A stretch of 64,000 bases of DNA from Siminovitchia acidinfaciens (GTDB lineage Bacteria; Bacillota; Bacilli; Bacillales; Bacillaceae_C): contig NZ_QYTV02000002.1 in assembly GCF_003605385.1 (NCBI RefSeq), positions 187,412 through 251,411 of the forward strand, read 5' to 3'. Each line of letters opens with the position of its first letter. Positions within the stretch are counted from its first letter, which is position 1. Positions 1-8,730 of the stretch are shown here, one piece after another. The notes beneath the pieces are model-generated. The model was not told where the DNA came from. It made no database searches and saw only the letters and a list, made by a program, of their open reading frames with translations. The translations under genes and the position numbers were made by a program.

Positions 1-3
1 TTT

Positions 4-450
4 TCACCATCTATTTCTAACCCATCTACCTTTTGCCTTATCCCAATTATCAATTTCAACTTGATTGTATAGCTTTTCTTTTTCACTATAAGTTTGGAGC
101 CAACTTTTTTCAAACCTATGTAATTGTGAATTATTACAATAAGTTAATATTTTAAAAACAAAGCTATCCTTTCCATATTTCTTAAAATCCTCATTTATCT
201 GCTGATAACTGTGTTTTCCTGATTTCATAGAGGAAGCGTGGGATTTTAACCTGCCAAAGATGTGATGTGAACTACCTACATAAAATCGATTGGTTATAAT
301 ATTCTGAAATACATATATACCTATTAAATCTTGCGTATCAAATCTATATTTTTCTTTTCCTAACTCCCATACATCATCAAACGATAAAGGTTGGTTTAAA
401 TGCTTTATTTCCCATCCAGTAAAATTTTCCCTTGTTGTTTTCATCCCCAT
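4..450 (-). CDS. GIY-YIG endonuclease domain protein
   Basis: A 148-residue protein with one GIY-YIG nuclease domain. The first strand reads GIYVF and the second YVGSS, followed by an RLKSH helix with the expected arginine, a glutamate in the EKSWL helix and an asparagine in LYNQV. These are the catalytic positions of the family, which cuts DNA using a divalent metal. Members include homing-type, repair and restriction enzymes, so the substrate is unknown. An in-frame GTG exists at 459, but AAAGGAG overlaps it. ATG at 450 has proper spacing from that ribosome site and is preferred. It lies alone in an accessory region beside nuclease and toxin remnants, which suggests a selfish or defence origin (inference). 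Confidence 0.8.
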   Translation of the reverse strand: MGMKTTRENFTGWEIKHLNQPLSFDDVWELGKEKYRFDTQDLIGIYVFQNIITNRFYVGSSHHIFGRLKSHASSMKSGKHSYQQINEDFKKYGKDSFVFKILTYCNNSQLHRFEKSWLQTYSEKEKLYNQVEIDNWDKAKGRWVRNRW

Positions 451-506
451 TTTGCTCACTCCTTTTTCTAACCTTTTAATACTATTAAAGCTTTTCTTGC
501 ACTAAA

Positions 507-565
507 CTGCCCGTTAGTACAATAACTTCAACAAAAATCAGCGATAATCCTTCTTGGAATATCGC
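507..565 (-). terminator. Terminator with conserved trailing sequence, copy 1
   Basis: Read on the minus strand, a GCGATA...TATCGC-type hairpin (541-564) is followed by a short T-rich run and then a tail ending in the complement of CTGCCCGTTAG. The same arrangement occurs at 1463-1503 and 3277-3332. It sits just downstream of the 610-1308 gene and should end its transcript. Confidence 0.7.
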
Positions 566-609
566 CCCCGAAACTTTAAGTGTATAACTTCACATTTTTC
601 CGCAGTTAA

Positions 610-1308
610 TTAGGATTTGTTTTTCATTTTTTCTTTATAAAGCATAAAAGTAATATCCATAAATACTTTTGCTTTTCCTGTGTGAGGTATACCGAAGGGT
701 TCTACCAAGTATCGATAAGGTTTCATTTCTTCCTGGTCCAGAAGGTCTGCTAAGTACCAGTATCTGAGATCTTGATTTTTACTTTGCATTGGGAATTCAG
801 GATCATTCAAAATGAATTCTCTTAATTTTTCTTCGTCTTCCTTCCTTTGTTCCCTTTTCTTAGATTTCGCTGATTTAACTTCTGAATAAAACTCACTTTC
901 TAGTGTATCCATAACTATTTCAGCCGTTTGTAAATCCATTTCTTCTGTCCAATAGTGGAACAATTCTATCCCTATAAAAGTACCGTTTTGGATCATAAAA
1001 AGAATTAAACGATAAGGTACATTAAAATCAATACATTCTATTTCTTTGTTATAACGCTTAATTTCTTTCTGTAATTTTTCTTCATATTTATATTCTTCTT
1101 CAGGAACAATAAAACTGGCCTTATTATAATAATTATAAAGATAATATATGTATACGGAATCTAGGCTATTTGCCATCTCTAAAAAATCCTCTATTCCTTG
1201 AACATTTAAAATTACTTTATTCGTTGTATCAATGCTTCTCACTTCTATTGGAATTAAATTGTATTCTTTCGCTTTTTTTATTAATTCCTCTTGTTTCAAA
1301 ATTTCCAA
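610..1308 (-). CDS. Hypothetical protein, charged, about 232 residues
   Basis: I do not recognise this family. The protein is soluble, rich in Lys and Glu, with a strongly charged helical segment in its second half (the KSAKSKKREQRKEDEEK region) and no signal peptide or membrane segment. A GTG at 1317 lies directly on the AGAGGG ribosome site. The TTG at 1308 has about nine bases of spacing and is the better start. It has its own terminator and no partner gene. Its low GC and position between remnants suggest accessory DNA. A cargo or immunity role is possible but nothing in the sequence proves it. Confidence 0.55.
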   Translation of the reverse strand: MEILKQEELIKKAKEYNLIPIEVRSIDTTNKVILNVQGIEDFLEMANSLDSVYIYYLYNYYNKASFIVPEEEYKYEEKLQKEIKRYNKEIECIDFNVPYRLILFMIQNGTFIGIELFHYWTEEMDLQTAEIVMDTLESEFYSEVKSAKSKKREQRKEDEEKLREFILNDPEFPMQSKNQDLRYWYLADLLDQEEMKPYRYLVEPFGIPHTGKAKVFMDITFMLYKEKMKNKS

Positions 1309-1462
1309 TGAAATCACCCTCTATATTTTCTCTCGTTACTATGTTTCAAGTCTTTTTAGTTAATTAAGGATATTAATCTAATTTTGTTTGGAGACTAAGC
1401 CTTCTTAAAACTACGAAAATGTGCTTGAAAAAGTTTCCATTAACAAAGCGTTCTTCATCAAA

Positions 1463-1503
1463 CCTGCCCCGTTAGCTTAATAAACAAAGATCGCCGCAGC
1501 GAT
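1463..1503 (-). terminator. Terminator with conserved trailing sequence, copy 2
   Basis: On the minus strand a short ATCGC/GCGAT hairpin (1490-1503) is followed by a T-rich stretch and the complement of CTGCCCCGTTAGCT, matching the copies at 507-565 and 3277-3332. It lies downstream of the 1590-1868 reading frame. This copy has a shorter stem than the others. Confidence 0.55.
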
Positions 1504-1589
1504 AGACTACTTACATTGATTTATACTACTTCTTAATATCGTTGGTCCTAATTTTTCATTTTTCGAGCTAGAAAGTCGCACTGGTACTT

Positions 1590-1868
1590 CTACATTATCA
1601 TTTCTGCTGTTATTTCATCAAAACCGGCTGCCCAAGTTGGGCTATCTATTTCTGGAGTAGGATAAAGTCTGAAACGCCAATATATTTCATTGGGTTTAAA
1701 AGCAAATTCTTCATTACCATCATAATTCCCAAAAGCTATGGTCCAGGAAGGTGAACTCCAAGAATGCTTATATTTGTTCGTGCAAAGTTGGGCATATTCA
1801 ACCACATTTAATAAATTAATGCGATACCCTTTGCATTTTAAAGTTTTTATCAACTGGTTCCAAGACAA
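1590..1868 (-). pseudogene. Hypothetical fragment, about 92 codons
   Basis: A reading frame of 92 codons with no recognised family. It contains several tryptophans and a YPTP...PTWAAGF segment that looks protein-like. The only start is a TTG just after an in-frame TAG, with no ribosome site before it. It therefore looks like the 3-prime end of a longer gene that has lost its front rather than an intact small gene. A terminator of the local type follows it. Confidence 0.35.
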
Positions 1869-2049
1869 ATACTACAAGGAAAGTCTGTCTGCCTTGGATT
1901 GTAAGGGTAAATACAAATAGCTGGAATGATAAAAACACCAAAAAAATGGTTTCATATTTCACATCTAGTAATTCGCTCCCCTTAATTTCTCCTAATTATT
2001 TGTAAACATATAAAAAGTCGTTCTTAAACTAAGCATATCAATAAACAAA

Positions 2050-2081
2050 AGCAGTCCAATTCATATACGAATTGGACTGCT
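2050..2081 (-). terminator. Rho-independent terminator
   Basis: A perfect 13-bp stem (AGCAGTCCAATTC and its complement) with a six-base loop is followed on the minus strand by TTTTGTTT. It lies 76 bases beyond the stop of the NucS-like gene and fits as its terminator. Confidence 0.75.
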
Positions 2082-2156
2082 AATTGTACCGTAATTTAAT
2101 TTTTCTACTTCTAATCCAAAACCTTTAGATGTTGCCTCAGTTCTTTTTTATACTAA

Positions 2157-3119
2157 TCAACTAGCTTCATCTTCTTCCATTAACAATTCTATGTCTACAA
2201 TTGTAGCTGGTTGTTTGGTTTCTGGATAATCTTTAATTTGGAGGTGGCCATCCTCATTAATAAAATAGAACTTTAATTCAGTATTCCTTACATTACTAAG
2301 AGCTTTAACGATGTTCGGGGAATAATTTGGTGCAATCGTTATAACTCTTACATTTGGTCCGAATTCAGACTGATAAAAAGCGGACTGCCAAACGATTGAT
2401 TTATCATTATCTACAATTTTCAGCTCAATCACACAGATATTATTGTTTAAGTCTTTTGCTAAGATATCGATAACCCCTGCTCCTCCATCCACTTTCTTTT
2501 GACGTTCGATAAGCGTCAAACCTTCTTCTATAATCTCAATATGATCCGCAATATAATGTTCTAATGCTGATTCGGAGCTATCCATTAAATATTGAGCAGC
2601 TAGTTTCTGCTCATAATTTTGAATAATTTTTTCGTATTCACAGAAGGCTTCAGAATGATCATATTCTTCTTCGTTTGTCATACAATATGTAGAACAAATC
2701 CCGAAAAACACAAGCGGGTCTTCCCTGTCGGTTAATCCCCTTACATTGCTCCAATTGAATTCTTCAACAGAAGAAATAAGTTTATTCTGAAGTTCTTTTA
2801 ACGTCTTAAATGGCAATCCATCCCAAACACAATATCCCCAATACTTTGTATCTTTCGCTTTTAGCTGTCCTATTTTCTTTTCTTTAAAACAGCTAGTGCA
2901 ATACAATTCGCCTGTTTCTATGCTAAACAAATGATTCTTTAAATCATCTACTTCCTTTTGATTTTCCGTTACAAACAGTAACTCACCCTCATTGTAGTTC
3001 CATTCCTCTTGTTCATTTTTAAATCCGTAAACGAAGTATCTTTTTCCTTCATTGTACCGATAATCAATTTTTAGGGCACCATAGATTTTTTTGAGTATTT
3101 CTATTTTATTATCGTTCAT
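2157..3119 (-). CDS. NucS-like PD-(D/E)xK nuclease domain protein
   Basis: A 320-residue protein whose C-terminal half matches the nuclease domain of the NucS/EndoMS family. An LEHYIADH-like helix is followed by GVIDILAKD (catalytic Asp near residue 217) and CVIELK (the ExK pair near residues 233-235). The first half is not the usual NucS domain. It has two Cys pairs (CTSC, and a second group near CSTYC) that could hold a metal, and I cannot name it. The ATG at 3119 has GAGGTG six to seven bases upstream. No mutL or other repair gene is adjacent, so a solitary defence or restriction-like nuclease is as likely as mismatch repair. Those roles are inference; the nuclease fold is well supported. 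Confidence 0.75.
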   Translation of the reverse strand: MNDNKIEILKKIYGALKIDYRYNEGKRYFVYGFKNEQEEWNYNEGELLFVTENQKEVDDLKNHLFSIETGELYCTSCFKEKKIGQLKAKDTKYWGYCVWDGLPFKTLKELQNKLISSVEEFNWSNVRGLTDREDPLVFFGICSTYCMTNEEEYDHSEAFCEYEKIIQNYEQKLAAQYLMDSSESALEHYIADHIEIIEEGLTLIERQKKVDGGAGVIDILAKDLNNNICVIELKIVDNDKSIVWQSAFYQSEFGPNVRVITIAPNYSPNIVKALSNVRNTELKFYFINEDGHLQIKDYPETKQPATIVDIELLMEEDEAS

Positions 3120-3276
3120 TTTTTCACCTCAAGGATAGTTTGACCAATTCGGAGAAAAAATAGCCGAAATTTCTCTATCTTGGAAAAAATCTCCAATTCT
3201 TATGATCAATTATATGTATTCATATTTTTTCCACCTTAGTAAAGCTCACCCTTCTTTAAGTCTTTCTTCAACTATC

Positions 3277-3332
3277 CTGCCCGTTAGCTCAATAACTTCA
3301 ACAAAAAAGCGTTAATCCTTCTTCGATTAACG
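3277..3332 (-). terminator. Terminator with conserved trailing sequence, copy 3
   Basis: On the minus strand a GCGTTAATC...GATTAACGC hairpin is followed by six Ts and then a tail complementary to CTGCCCGTTAGCTCAATAAC. This is the clearest of the three local copies. It ends the transcript of the toxin-tail and small-gene pair at 3426-3729. Confidence 0.75.
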
Positions 3333-3425
3333 CACCAGTTAGTGCAAAAATAGAGTTTTCACTTAAAATAGTAAGCCACTATAAAATAAAACTCCCGCCG
3401 GATCTCAGGCACCCATTTAATAAAG

Positions 3426-3608
3426 TTAAAACTCATTAACGACAAAATCAATTAAATCCATATCATCGTTTGTTAGATTAAATTCCTTTTGAACTTCTTC
3501 TTCTGTTCTTCCGTTTTTAATTGATTCAATTGCTTTTTGAATCGTTTTATCGTTGCTATATTCATACTCATTCATAAAGTCATTTACTTGGGTCATAGTT
3601 TCATTCAT
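3426..3608 (-). CDS. Small acidic protein, possible immunity protein
   Basis: A 60-residue acidic protein with no recognised family. Its start overlaps the last codons of a toxin-like C-terminal tail (3601-3729), in the usual order of polymorphic toxin then immunity gene. GGAAGG lies very close to the first ATG (3608), so translation may depend on coupling or on the later ATG at codon 5. The immunity role rests only on this position. An intact toxin is no longer present, which would make this an orphan immunity gene. Confidence 0.5.
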   Translation of the reverse strand: MNETMTQVNDFMNEYEYSNDKTIQKAIESIKNGRTEEEVQKEFNLTNDDMDLIDFVVNEF

Positions 3609-3729
3609 TCCTTCCGAACTTTTTAACTTTCCCAGACCTTACAGCTTCTTTCCAACTCTCGACAACCTTTCGAGTAAATTCCTCTGAATCGCCAGGTCGA
3701 GGATTATTCCGGCGGGTTCGAAGAGTTCT
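3601..3729 (-). pseudogene. C-terminal remnant of a polymorphic toxin
   Basis: Forty-two open codons end in TGA at 3601. The translated end includes NNPRPGDSEEF, then RKVVESWKEAV, and finishes KKFGRNE. Basic tails of this style close several nuclease-type polymorphic toxins of Firmicutes. An in-frame TAA stands just upstream, and no signal or LXG domain is visible before it, so only the tail survives. It overlaps the next gene by 8 bp. The toxin class is not resolved. Confidence 0.45.
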
Positions 3730-3735
3730 TTACTG

Positions 3736-4390
3736 GCCACGAATGATTTTGATTATTCTTTCAGAATGCTGCGTTTGAAGCTTAAGCTTAAATCTTTTCA
3801 AGTTAGAAAGCACCTCACCCATTGGATTTTCTTCTGAAGCCCTTGCTAATTAATATTGTCTTATAAAGGGACAAAAGTGACGTTCATCTGCTTAAATTCT
3901 TTAAAAGATTTAAATCCCCCAAGGTGGAGGTTTACTTATGTCTCGGTAAATACGGAAGTTTTTCAATATTACAGAGAGATTCTCCTCCCCTACAATACTC
4001 ATTATCGTTTTTATTCCAAGGGGTAATCCGCTTGCTAAGCTTGTGGAAGAGGTAAAAGCAAGCGGATCTCGTTTGAACCACAGTTGAGTATAAATATCTC
4101 AACTTCTTCAGTATAGTGTTCTTTTAAAAGAAAACGCAACCAGTCTCCAATTTATCCAGTAAAACAAATACATATTTGAAATATACTATCGGATAAAGTT
4201 GCATAATAATTGAATTTCACCTATGAGTAAACCGCATAATTTGTATCCTACCATAAAATTTTTTTGCAAATATTATTCCTGCTATCTATCCAATCAAAAT
4301 TATAAAATCCCTTAGGAGGAAAAATTACACTCGGGACATAATATTAAAGAAATCATTGCGATATAGTAAAGACAGCCACCTGAATTGAAT
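3736..4390. other. Gene-free stretch with one hairpin
   Basis: No supportable gene is present. An 11-bp perfect inverted repeat (ATCCGCTTGCT at 4026-4036, its complement at 4057-4067) encloses a 20-base loop but has no T tract. The rest looks like decayed coding DNA upstream of the toxin tail. Confidence 0.5.
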
Positions 4391-4555
4391 ATGGAGATGA
4401 AATCCAGAATTTCTAAGGCGAAGTATAGGAAGATTTTGCTTCAAAAACTCCAGGATTCGAAACACGATGATTTTCAAATGACCACGGTTTCTTTATCGCA
4501 GAATGATCCTCTTCTTATTTTATTAAGAGAGTATTTCCCGCAGTGTTACAAATAA
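4391..4555 (+). CDS. Small basic protein, 54 residues
   Basis: A complete 54-codon frame starting ATGGAGATGAAA and ending in TAA. The product begins with a basic helix-like segment (KSRISKAKYRKILLQKL) and I do not recognise it. No strong ribosome site is visible upstream. It is the first of five closely spaced plus-strand frames. Its tail reads LLILLREYF. Real translation is uncertain. Confidence 0.35.
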   Translation: MEMKSRISKAKYRKILLQKLQDSKHDDFQMTTVSLSQNDPLLILLREYFPQCYK

Positions 4556-4574
4556 TTAGTAAAGGGTGGCTGTT

Positions 4575-4793
4575 ATGGAAAGCCAGCTAACGGATCCGGA
4601 ATTCATTAAAAAATGCAGGTTGGAGATGGTTAAGGACTGTGTGATTTTCAATATGTTGCACGGTGGCTGGGCCATCGACGAAAAAGAAGTTAGGAGTAAA
4701 CTGGACAACGTGGAAGATGAAAAAAGACTGATGATCATTGCTGTAATTGCTGCGTATACGGATGATATAAAAAGTTTGATTCGAAGGATTTAG
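4575..4793 (+). CDS. Hypothetical protein, 72 residues
   Basis: ATG at 4575 follows AAAGGGTGG at suitable spacing; the in-frame GTG at 4566 lies inside that site and is not preferred. The product is a small, mainly helical protein with a C-terminal hydrophobic segment (RLMIIAVIAAY). It ends two bases before the next start, so the two genes are probably translated together. No family recognised. The dense packing is phage-like. Confidence 0.45.
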   Translation: MESQLTDPEFIKKCRLEMVKDCVIFNMLHGGWAIDEKEVRSKLDNVEDEKRLMIIAVIAAYTDDIKSLIRRI

Positions 4794-4795
4794 AT

Positions 4796-5041
4796 ATGAG
4801 TAAGTTTAAAAGGACAAAGGTGACGACAATGAGGATCACCCGCGGGCAGTACAGGACGCTTAGAGTCAGAAGGCAGAATCCACGGCCAAAGAATCCAGAA
4901 GAATTGCTCGGCAGATCATTGACAGCTGGAGGGATTCGGAGAGAACCGGGAAAATTAAACGATTTAGTAAAAACGAGTGGTACTATTTTTTCAATTGATA
5001 TCAAGGGGAGGCTGTTTTTTGATTGGATGATGAAATTCTAA
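4796..5041 (+). CDS. Hypothetical basic protein, 81 residues
   Basis: Starts two bases after the stop of the previous gene. The N-terminal half is very rich in Arg and Lys (for example RITRGQYRTLRVRRQNPRP), which would suit nucleic-acid binding, but I see no named domain. Its 3-prime end overlaps the next small frame (5023) by 19 bases. The second half (EPGKLNDLVKTSG and on) looks globular. It is part of the same tightly packed small-gene run. Confidence 0.4.
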   Translation: MSKFKRTKVTTMRITRGQYRTLRVRRQNPRPKNPEELLGRSLTAGGIRREPGKLNDLVKTSGTIFSIDIKGRLFFDWMMKF

Positions 5042-5133
5042 GAAAATATATAAGATCGGCTGGAGAATTAGCAATGAATGAGGCCCTCAAAGAAAGCAAG
5101 AAATCCGATAAGGAGGGTAGTTGTCGTGGATGA
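5023..5133 (+). CDS. Very small protein, 36 residues, overlapping on both sides
   Basis: A TTG start at 5023 follows AAGGGGAGG with about eleven bases of spacing. The product is a short acidic-basic helix (DDEILRKYIRSAGELAMNE and on). Its start overlaps the end of the preceding gene and its stop overlaps the GTG start of the following gene by 8 bases. This is the classic geometry of translationally coupled phage-type genes. The strong ribosome site and coupling are the only evidence that it is real. Confidence 0.4.
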   Translation: MDDEILRKYIRSAGELAMNEALKESKKSDKEGSCRG

Positions 5134-5596
5134 TTTAACTAAAGAGCTTAGGCAATACAGAATGATGATCGGAAATTTAGAGTTAAGCCCTTTTGAAACG
5201 CTGCAAGATCTCTATATTCGTAATACTTTAGAAGATAAAATCAGTCTAATGACACATAAGGAACGATTGAGACTCCATTATTACGATCTTCAAGTTATTT
5301 TAAATGCAGATAAGTTCAAGGAACAACTTGAAAACGTTTATGATTTTTCAACAAATAAGCCATTAAAAGAATGGTGGTGGCATTTGGACAAGGTCGCATC
5401 TGGTGAGTTAATGATTACTTTAGATATGAGGGTTGAAAATAACTTGATTGGCAAATTGTTTAACGATTCACTAAATGAGATTTATGGGAAAACCCTAGAA
5501 GAAATACAGCGCGAAGCTTATGAAAAACCTATAAAGGTTAAAAAAAAAGAAAGAACTAGAGGAGTGAACTCGTTTTTTTCGGTTTTTTTTATTTGA
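5126..5596 (+). CDS. Hypothetical protein, 156 residues
   Basis: The open frame extends back to an ATG at 5078, but AAGGAGG nine bases before GTG 5126 decides the start. The product is charged and mostly helical, with a WWWH cluster in the middle (residues about 93-96), and resembles no family I can name. The last residues (after about KKKERTRGVNS) are phenylalanine-rich and come from a poly-A/poly-T tract, so the native C-terminus may have been lost by a frameshift. It is the last gene of the coupled small-gene run. Confidence 0.5.
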   Translation: MDDLTKELRQYRMMIGNLELSPFETLQDLYIRNTLEDKISLMTHKERLRLHYYDLQVILNADKFKEQLENVYDFSTNKPLKEWWWHLDKVASGELMITLDMRVENNLIGKLFNDSLNEIYGKTLEEIQREAYEKPIKVKKKERTRGVNSFFSVFFI

Positions 5597-6022
5597 AAAA
5601 ATACTGGATTGGTCAAGCGTATATTTTTTCCTAAAGACAAGGGTACTGTATGTATAGCCTCCTAAAATATAAGTTATATCAAAGTGCTAACAAGACAATT
5701 TTTGTTTGCCTTTTGTTATAAATTTTTTTCCACTGCTTGCCCTATTAAAAATATTGATTTTCCTTTCGTTTATACTAATCGGAAAAGCCATTGTAATTGT
5801 ATACATATTCATTTAAAAATGATTGGTGCTGGTCATAACTTGCTATGTTTAGCAAAGCTGTTGAATGAACTTGGGTTGATTTAGGAATTTCATTGTTAGC
5901 CTTTTACTTTTATATCTACTCTCGTGGTTAAAGTTTTTTATTAAATTTTAAATCTTTTTTCTGGAAAGTCCGGATATACTTTATAGAAAAAAAGTTCTGT
6001 GATTGAAAAAACGTAATCGAAA
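5597..6022. other. Gene-free stretch
   Basis: AT-rich DNA between the small-gene run and the converging 6023-6517 gene. The only frame (5684-5884) has no ribosome site and an unconvincing, Cys-rich composition. I see no clear terminator or repeat here. Confidence 0.4.
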
Positions 6023-6517
6023 TTAATTATTCAAATCATTATAACCTATATAATTTTTTATAAATTCATCCATAATATTTAATCTTTCATTTGTTTCTTC
6101 TTTTGTTGTTCCTATTGAAGCTATTACTAGTTTAGTTAAAATTCGTTCAATCTTTTTTATATTTTCCTTATCTAAATGAGATAAATCTACATATAACGGT
6201 AAATCCGTTTCTAAACTAAAACTTAATAACTCCTCTGTTTTACTCCTCCATTGGATTTTTTCTCCTGAAATGGAATTTAATCCTTCTTGAGAATTTATTT
6301 TTGCTAAAGCATAAAGAAAGGAATTAATATTTGCTTTAGATATTTTTTTCGATGTGGAACTTAAAAAAAGTTCTATTTGGTCTTTAAAATCGCGCATTCT
6401 TAATTTATTCCTTTTTAAGTATCGTCTATGATAATCAAATGCATATAATATAAAAGAATTATAGTTTTTTTCATCCAAATTATTAATTTCTTTAATTAAA
6501 TTTTCAATAAAATCCAT
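6023..6517 (-). CDS. Hypothetical protein, 164 residues
   Basis: A complete gene with a very good ribosome site (AAAGGAGAG eight bases before the ATG). The product is soluble and predominantly helical, rich in Lys, Asn and Ile, with no membrane segment and no motif I recognise. GC content is lower than in the nearby glmS region, in keeping with acquired DNA. It stands alone as a single-gene unit. No function is proposed. Confidence 0.55.
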   Translation of the reverse strand: MDFIENLIKEINNLDEKNYNSFILYAFDYHRRYLKRNKLRMRDFKDQIELFLSSTSKKISKANINSFLYALAKINSQEGLNSISGEKIQWRSKTEELLSFSLETDLPLYVDLSHLDKENIKKIERILTKLVIASIGTTKEETNERLNIMDEFIKNYIGYNDLNN

Positions 6518-6622
6518 TCGAATATCTCTCCTTTTATAAGAAGCCTCTTCATTTATTCGTTATTCACTTTTTCGAATTCCTTAATCCCTAACAAGTACAT
6601 TTATTATATGCTTTTTGATTAA

Positions 6623-6668
6623 ATAAAAAAAGAGTCGAGATGCGTACTAACCGTACGCTCCCGACTTC
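6623..6668 (-). terminator. glmS terminator
   Basis: An interrupted stem (CGACT outer, GTACGC inner) is followed on the minus strand by a run of seven Ts (the A run at 6625-6631). It lies about 200 bases after the glmS stop. Confidence 0.7.
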
Positions 6669-6775
6669 TTAATAAATCTAATTTTCTATTCTTCAATCTC
6701 TTACTTGGTAAAAGTGAATCACAGGTATTCACATTGCCTTTAAACTAGGTGCCTTGGTTTTATAATTTGTTTTAG

Positions 6776-6831
6776 TAGACTTTCTTGTCATTTCTAGACT
6801 TTCTTGTCATTTCTAGACTTTCTTGTCATTC
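6776..6831. repeat. Three tandem copies of a 19-bp unit
   Basis: TAGACTTTCTTGTCATTTC is repeated three times head to tail, the last copy one base shorter, between the glmS stop and its terminator. The units are essentially identical, so the expansion is recent. No coding frame uses it. Confidence 0.85.
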
Positions 6832-6861
6832 ATCAATTGCGCTATTACATCATGCCGCCCA

Positions 6862-8661
6862 TCACTCCACCGTCACGCTCTTCGCCAAATTCCTCGGCTT
6901 ATCAACATCACACCCCCGGTGCAATGCCGCATAGTAGGAGATCAACTGCAGTGGTATGACTGAGACCAGTGGTGTGAGCAACTCATGAACTGCCGGCAAT
7001 ACGAAGCGGTCTCCCTCTGTTTCCAGGCCTTTCATCGAAATGATGCAGGTGCTGGCTCCACGGGCAGCCACTTCCCTCACGTTTGCCCTGATCGCTCCGT
7101 TGACACCGAACTGCGTGGCAAGGGCTATGACTGGTGTGTGCCTTTCAATCAAGGCGATAGTGCCGTGTTTTAGTTCTCCGCCTGCGAATCCTTCCGCCTG
7201 GATATAAGATATTTCTTTTAGTTTCAACGCACCTTCCAAGCCAACGTAATAGTCGACAGAGCGGCCGATGAAAAAGCAGTCAAAAGCCACAGCCAGATAT
7301 TCAGTCGCGATTTTTTCGAATTCCTCTTTGCTGTTACATAATGTTTCCATTGCACTGGCGACGATTCCGAGTTCTTTTACTACATCAAGTTCGGCCTTAG
7401 CGCCTGTTGCAGCGCCCGCATCAGATGCCAAGATCGCCAATACAGCGACCTGAGCCGTATATGCCTTTGTTGAAGCGACAGCAATTTCCGGTCCTGCATG
7501 CAGCAGCATCGTGTAGTCTGCTTCTCTTGAAAGCGTTGAGCCGGGAACATTCGTAATCGTTATAGCACAATGCCCCATTTCCTTCACTTTCACCAATACA
7601 GCTCTGCTATCTGCTGTTTCCCCACTCTGCGAAATGAAAATGAATATTGGTTTTGCTGAAAGCAAAGGCATATTATAGCCGAATTCACTCGCGAGATGCA
7701 CTTCCACCGGTATTTTCGCAAGCTTTTCAATTAGTTGCTTTCCAACCAATCCTGCATGATAGCTCGTTCCGCACGCAATGATATAAATTCGGTCTGTGGC
7801 ACCCATGGCTTGTTTTATGTCGCTGTCAATCTCAAGGTTGCCATCTTCATTCTGATATGCCTGGATAATCTTCCTCATGACAAGCGGCTGCTCATCAATT
7901 TCTTTCAGCATGAAATGAGGATACGTTCCTTTTTCGATATCTGTAACGTCCAGCTCGGCGCGGTAAGGCTTCCTAATGATGACTTCGCCTTGCAAATTGT
8001 AAATGTCCGCCCGGTCTTTTTTAACAATGACAATCTCTTTATCCATCAGCTCGATGAATTGATCCGTGATTTGGATCATCGCCATGGCATCGCTGGCAAC
8101 GACATGAAAGTCTTCTCCCACTCCGACAAGCAAAGGACTTTTATTTTTAGCAACAAAGATTGTGTCAGGCGTTTGTGTATCCAGCATCGCAATTGCATAG
8201 GATCCTTTTAGCAGGCGGAGAGTTTTCATGAAGGCTTCTTCTGTTCCCATATCTTTTGAAAACTTCTCAATCAGCTGAACGATCACTTCTGTGTCTGTAT
8301 CACTTTTAAACGAGACATCTTGCAAAAACTCTGCTCTTAGCTCCGATTCATTTTCAATGACCCCGTTATGGACCAGTGTGAACCGCCCTGCTCCACTCTG
8401 GTGGGGATGGGCATTCGCTTTACTGGGCGCTCCGTGCGTAGCCCAGCGTGTATGGCCGATTCCCGCCTGGGCAACGACGTTTGAATCCACAGCAGAACGC
8501 AAATCAGCTATCCGTCCTTTTTCTTTAAAAATGTGAATGCCGTCACGATTTTCAAGAGCGATTCCAGCTGAATCATACCCACGGTACTCCAGCTTCTCCA
8601 AGCCCTTCAACAAGATTTCTTTTGCATCATTCGTTCCTATATAACCGGTAATTCCGCACAT
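6862..8661 (-). CDS. glmS: Glutamine-fructose-6-phosphate aminotransferase
   Basis: GlmS makes glucosamine-6-phosphate from fructose-6-phosphate and glutamine, the first committed step to UDP-GlcNAc and hence peptidoglycan and teichoic acids. The protein has the N-terminal class II glutaminase domain beginning MCGITGYIG, in which Cys2 becomes the nucleophile after Met removal. Two SIS isomerase domains follow, and the C-terminus ends KSVTVE. The frame is open to 8721, but the family start is the ATG at 8661, which has AGGGGGA upstream. The length is then 599 residues, normal for the family. Its expression is controlled by the glmS ribozyme directly upstream. Confidence 0.97.
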   Translation of the reverse strand: MCGITGYIGTNDAKEILLKGLEKLEYRGYDSAGIALENRDGIHIFKEKGRIADLRSAVDSNVVAQAGIGHTRWATHGAPSKANAHPHQSGAGRFTLVHNGVIENESELRAEFLQDVSFKSDTDTEVIVQLIEKFSKDMGTEEAFMKTLRLLKGSYAIAMLDTQTPDTIFVAKNKSPLLVGVGEDFHVVASDAMAMIQITDQFIELMDKEIVIVKKDRADIYNLQGEVIIRKPYRAELDVTDIEKGTYPHFMLKEIDEQPLVMRKIIQAYQNEDGNLEIDSDIKQAMGATDRIYIIACGTSYHAGLVGKQLIEKLAKIPVEVHLASEFGYNMPLLSAKPIFIFISQSGETADSRAVLVKVKEMGHCAITITNVPGSTLSREADYTMLLHAGPEIAVASTKAYTAQVAVLAILASDAGAATGAKAELDVVKELGIVASAMETLCNSKEEFEKIATEYLAVAFDCFFIGRSVDYYVGLEGALKLKEISYIQAEGFAGGELKHGTIALIERHTPVIALATQFGVNGAIRANVREVAARGASTCIISMKGLETEGDRFVLPAVHELLTPLVSVIPLQLISYYAALHRGCDVDKPRNLAKSVTVE

Positions 8662-8730
8662 AACCATTCCCCCTGTATGAGGAAGGCAAGCAGCCGAGGG
8701 CATACTTGCCCTCTTCATCATCCATTTTAA

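Noticed and set aside
5684-5884. 66-codon plus-strand frame
   Set aside because: No ribosome site, unusual Cys/His-rich composition and no family resemblance; treated as chance.
6985-8536. Plus-strand frames opposite glmS
   Set aside because: Antisense shadows of a strongly conserved gene, without ribosome sites or recognisable products.
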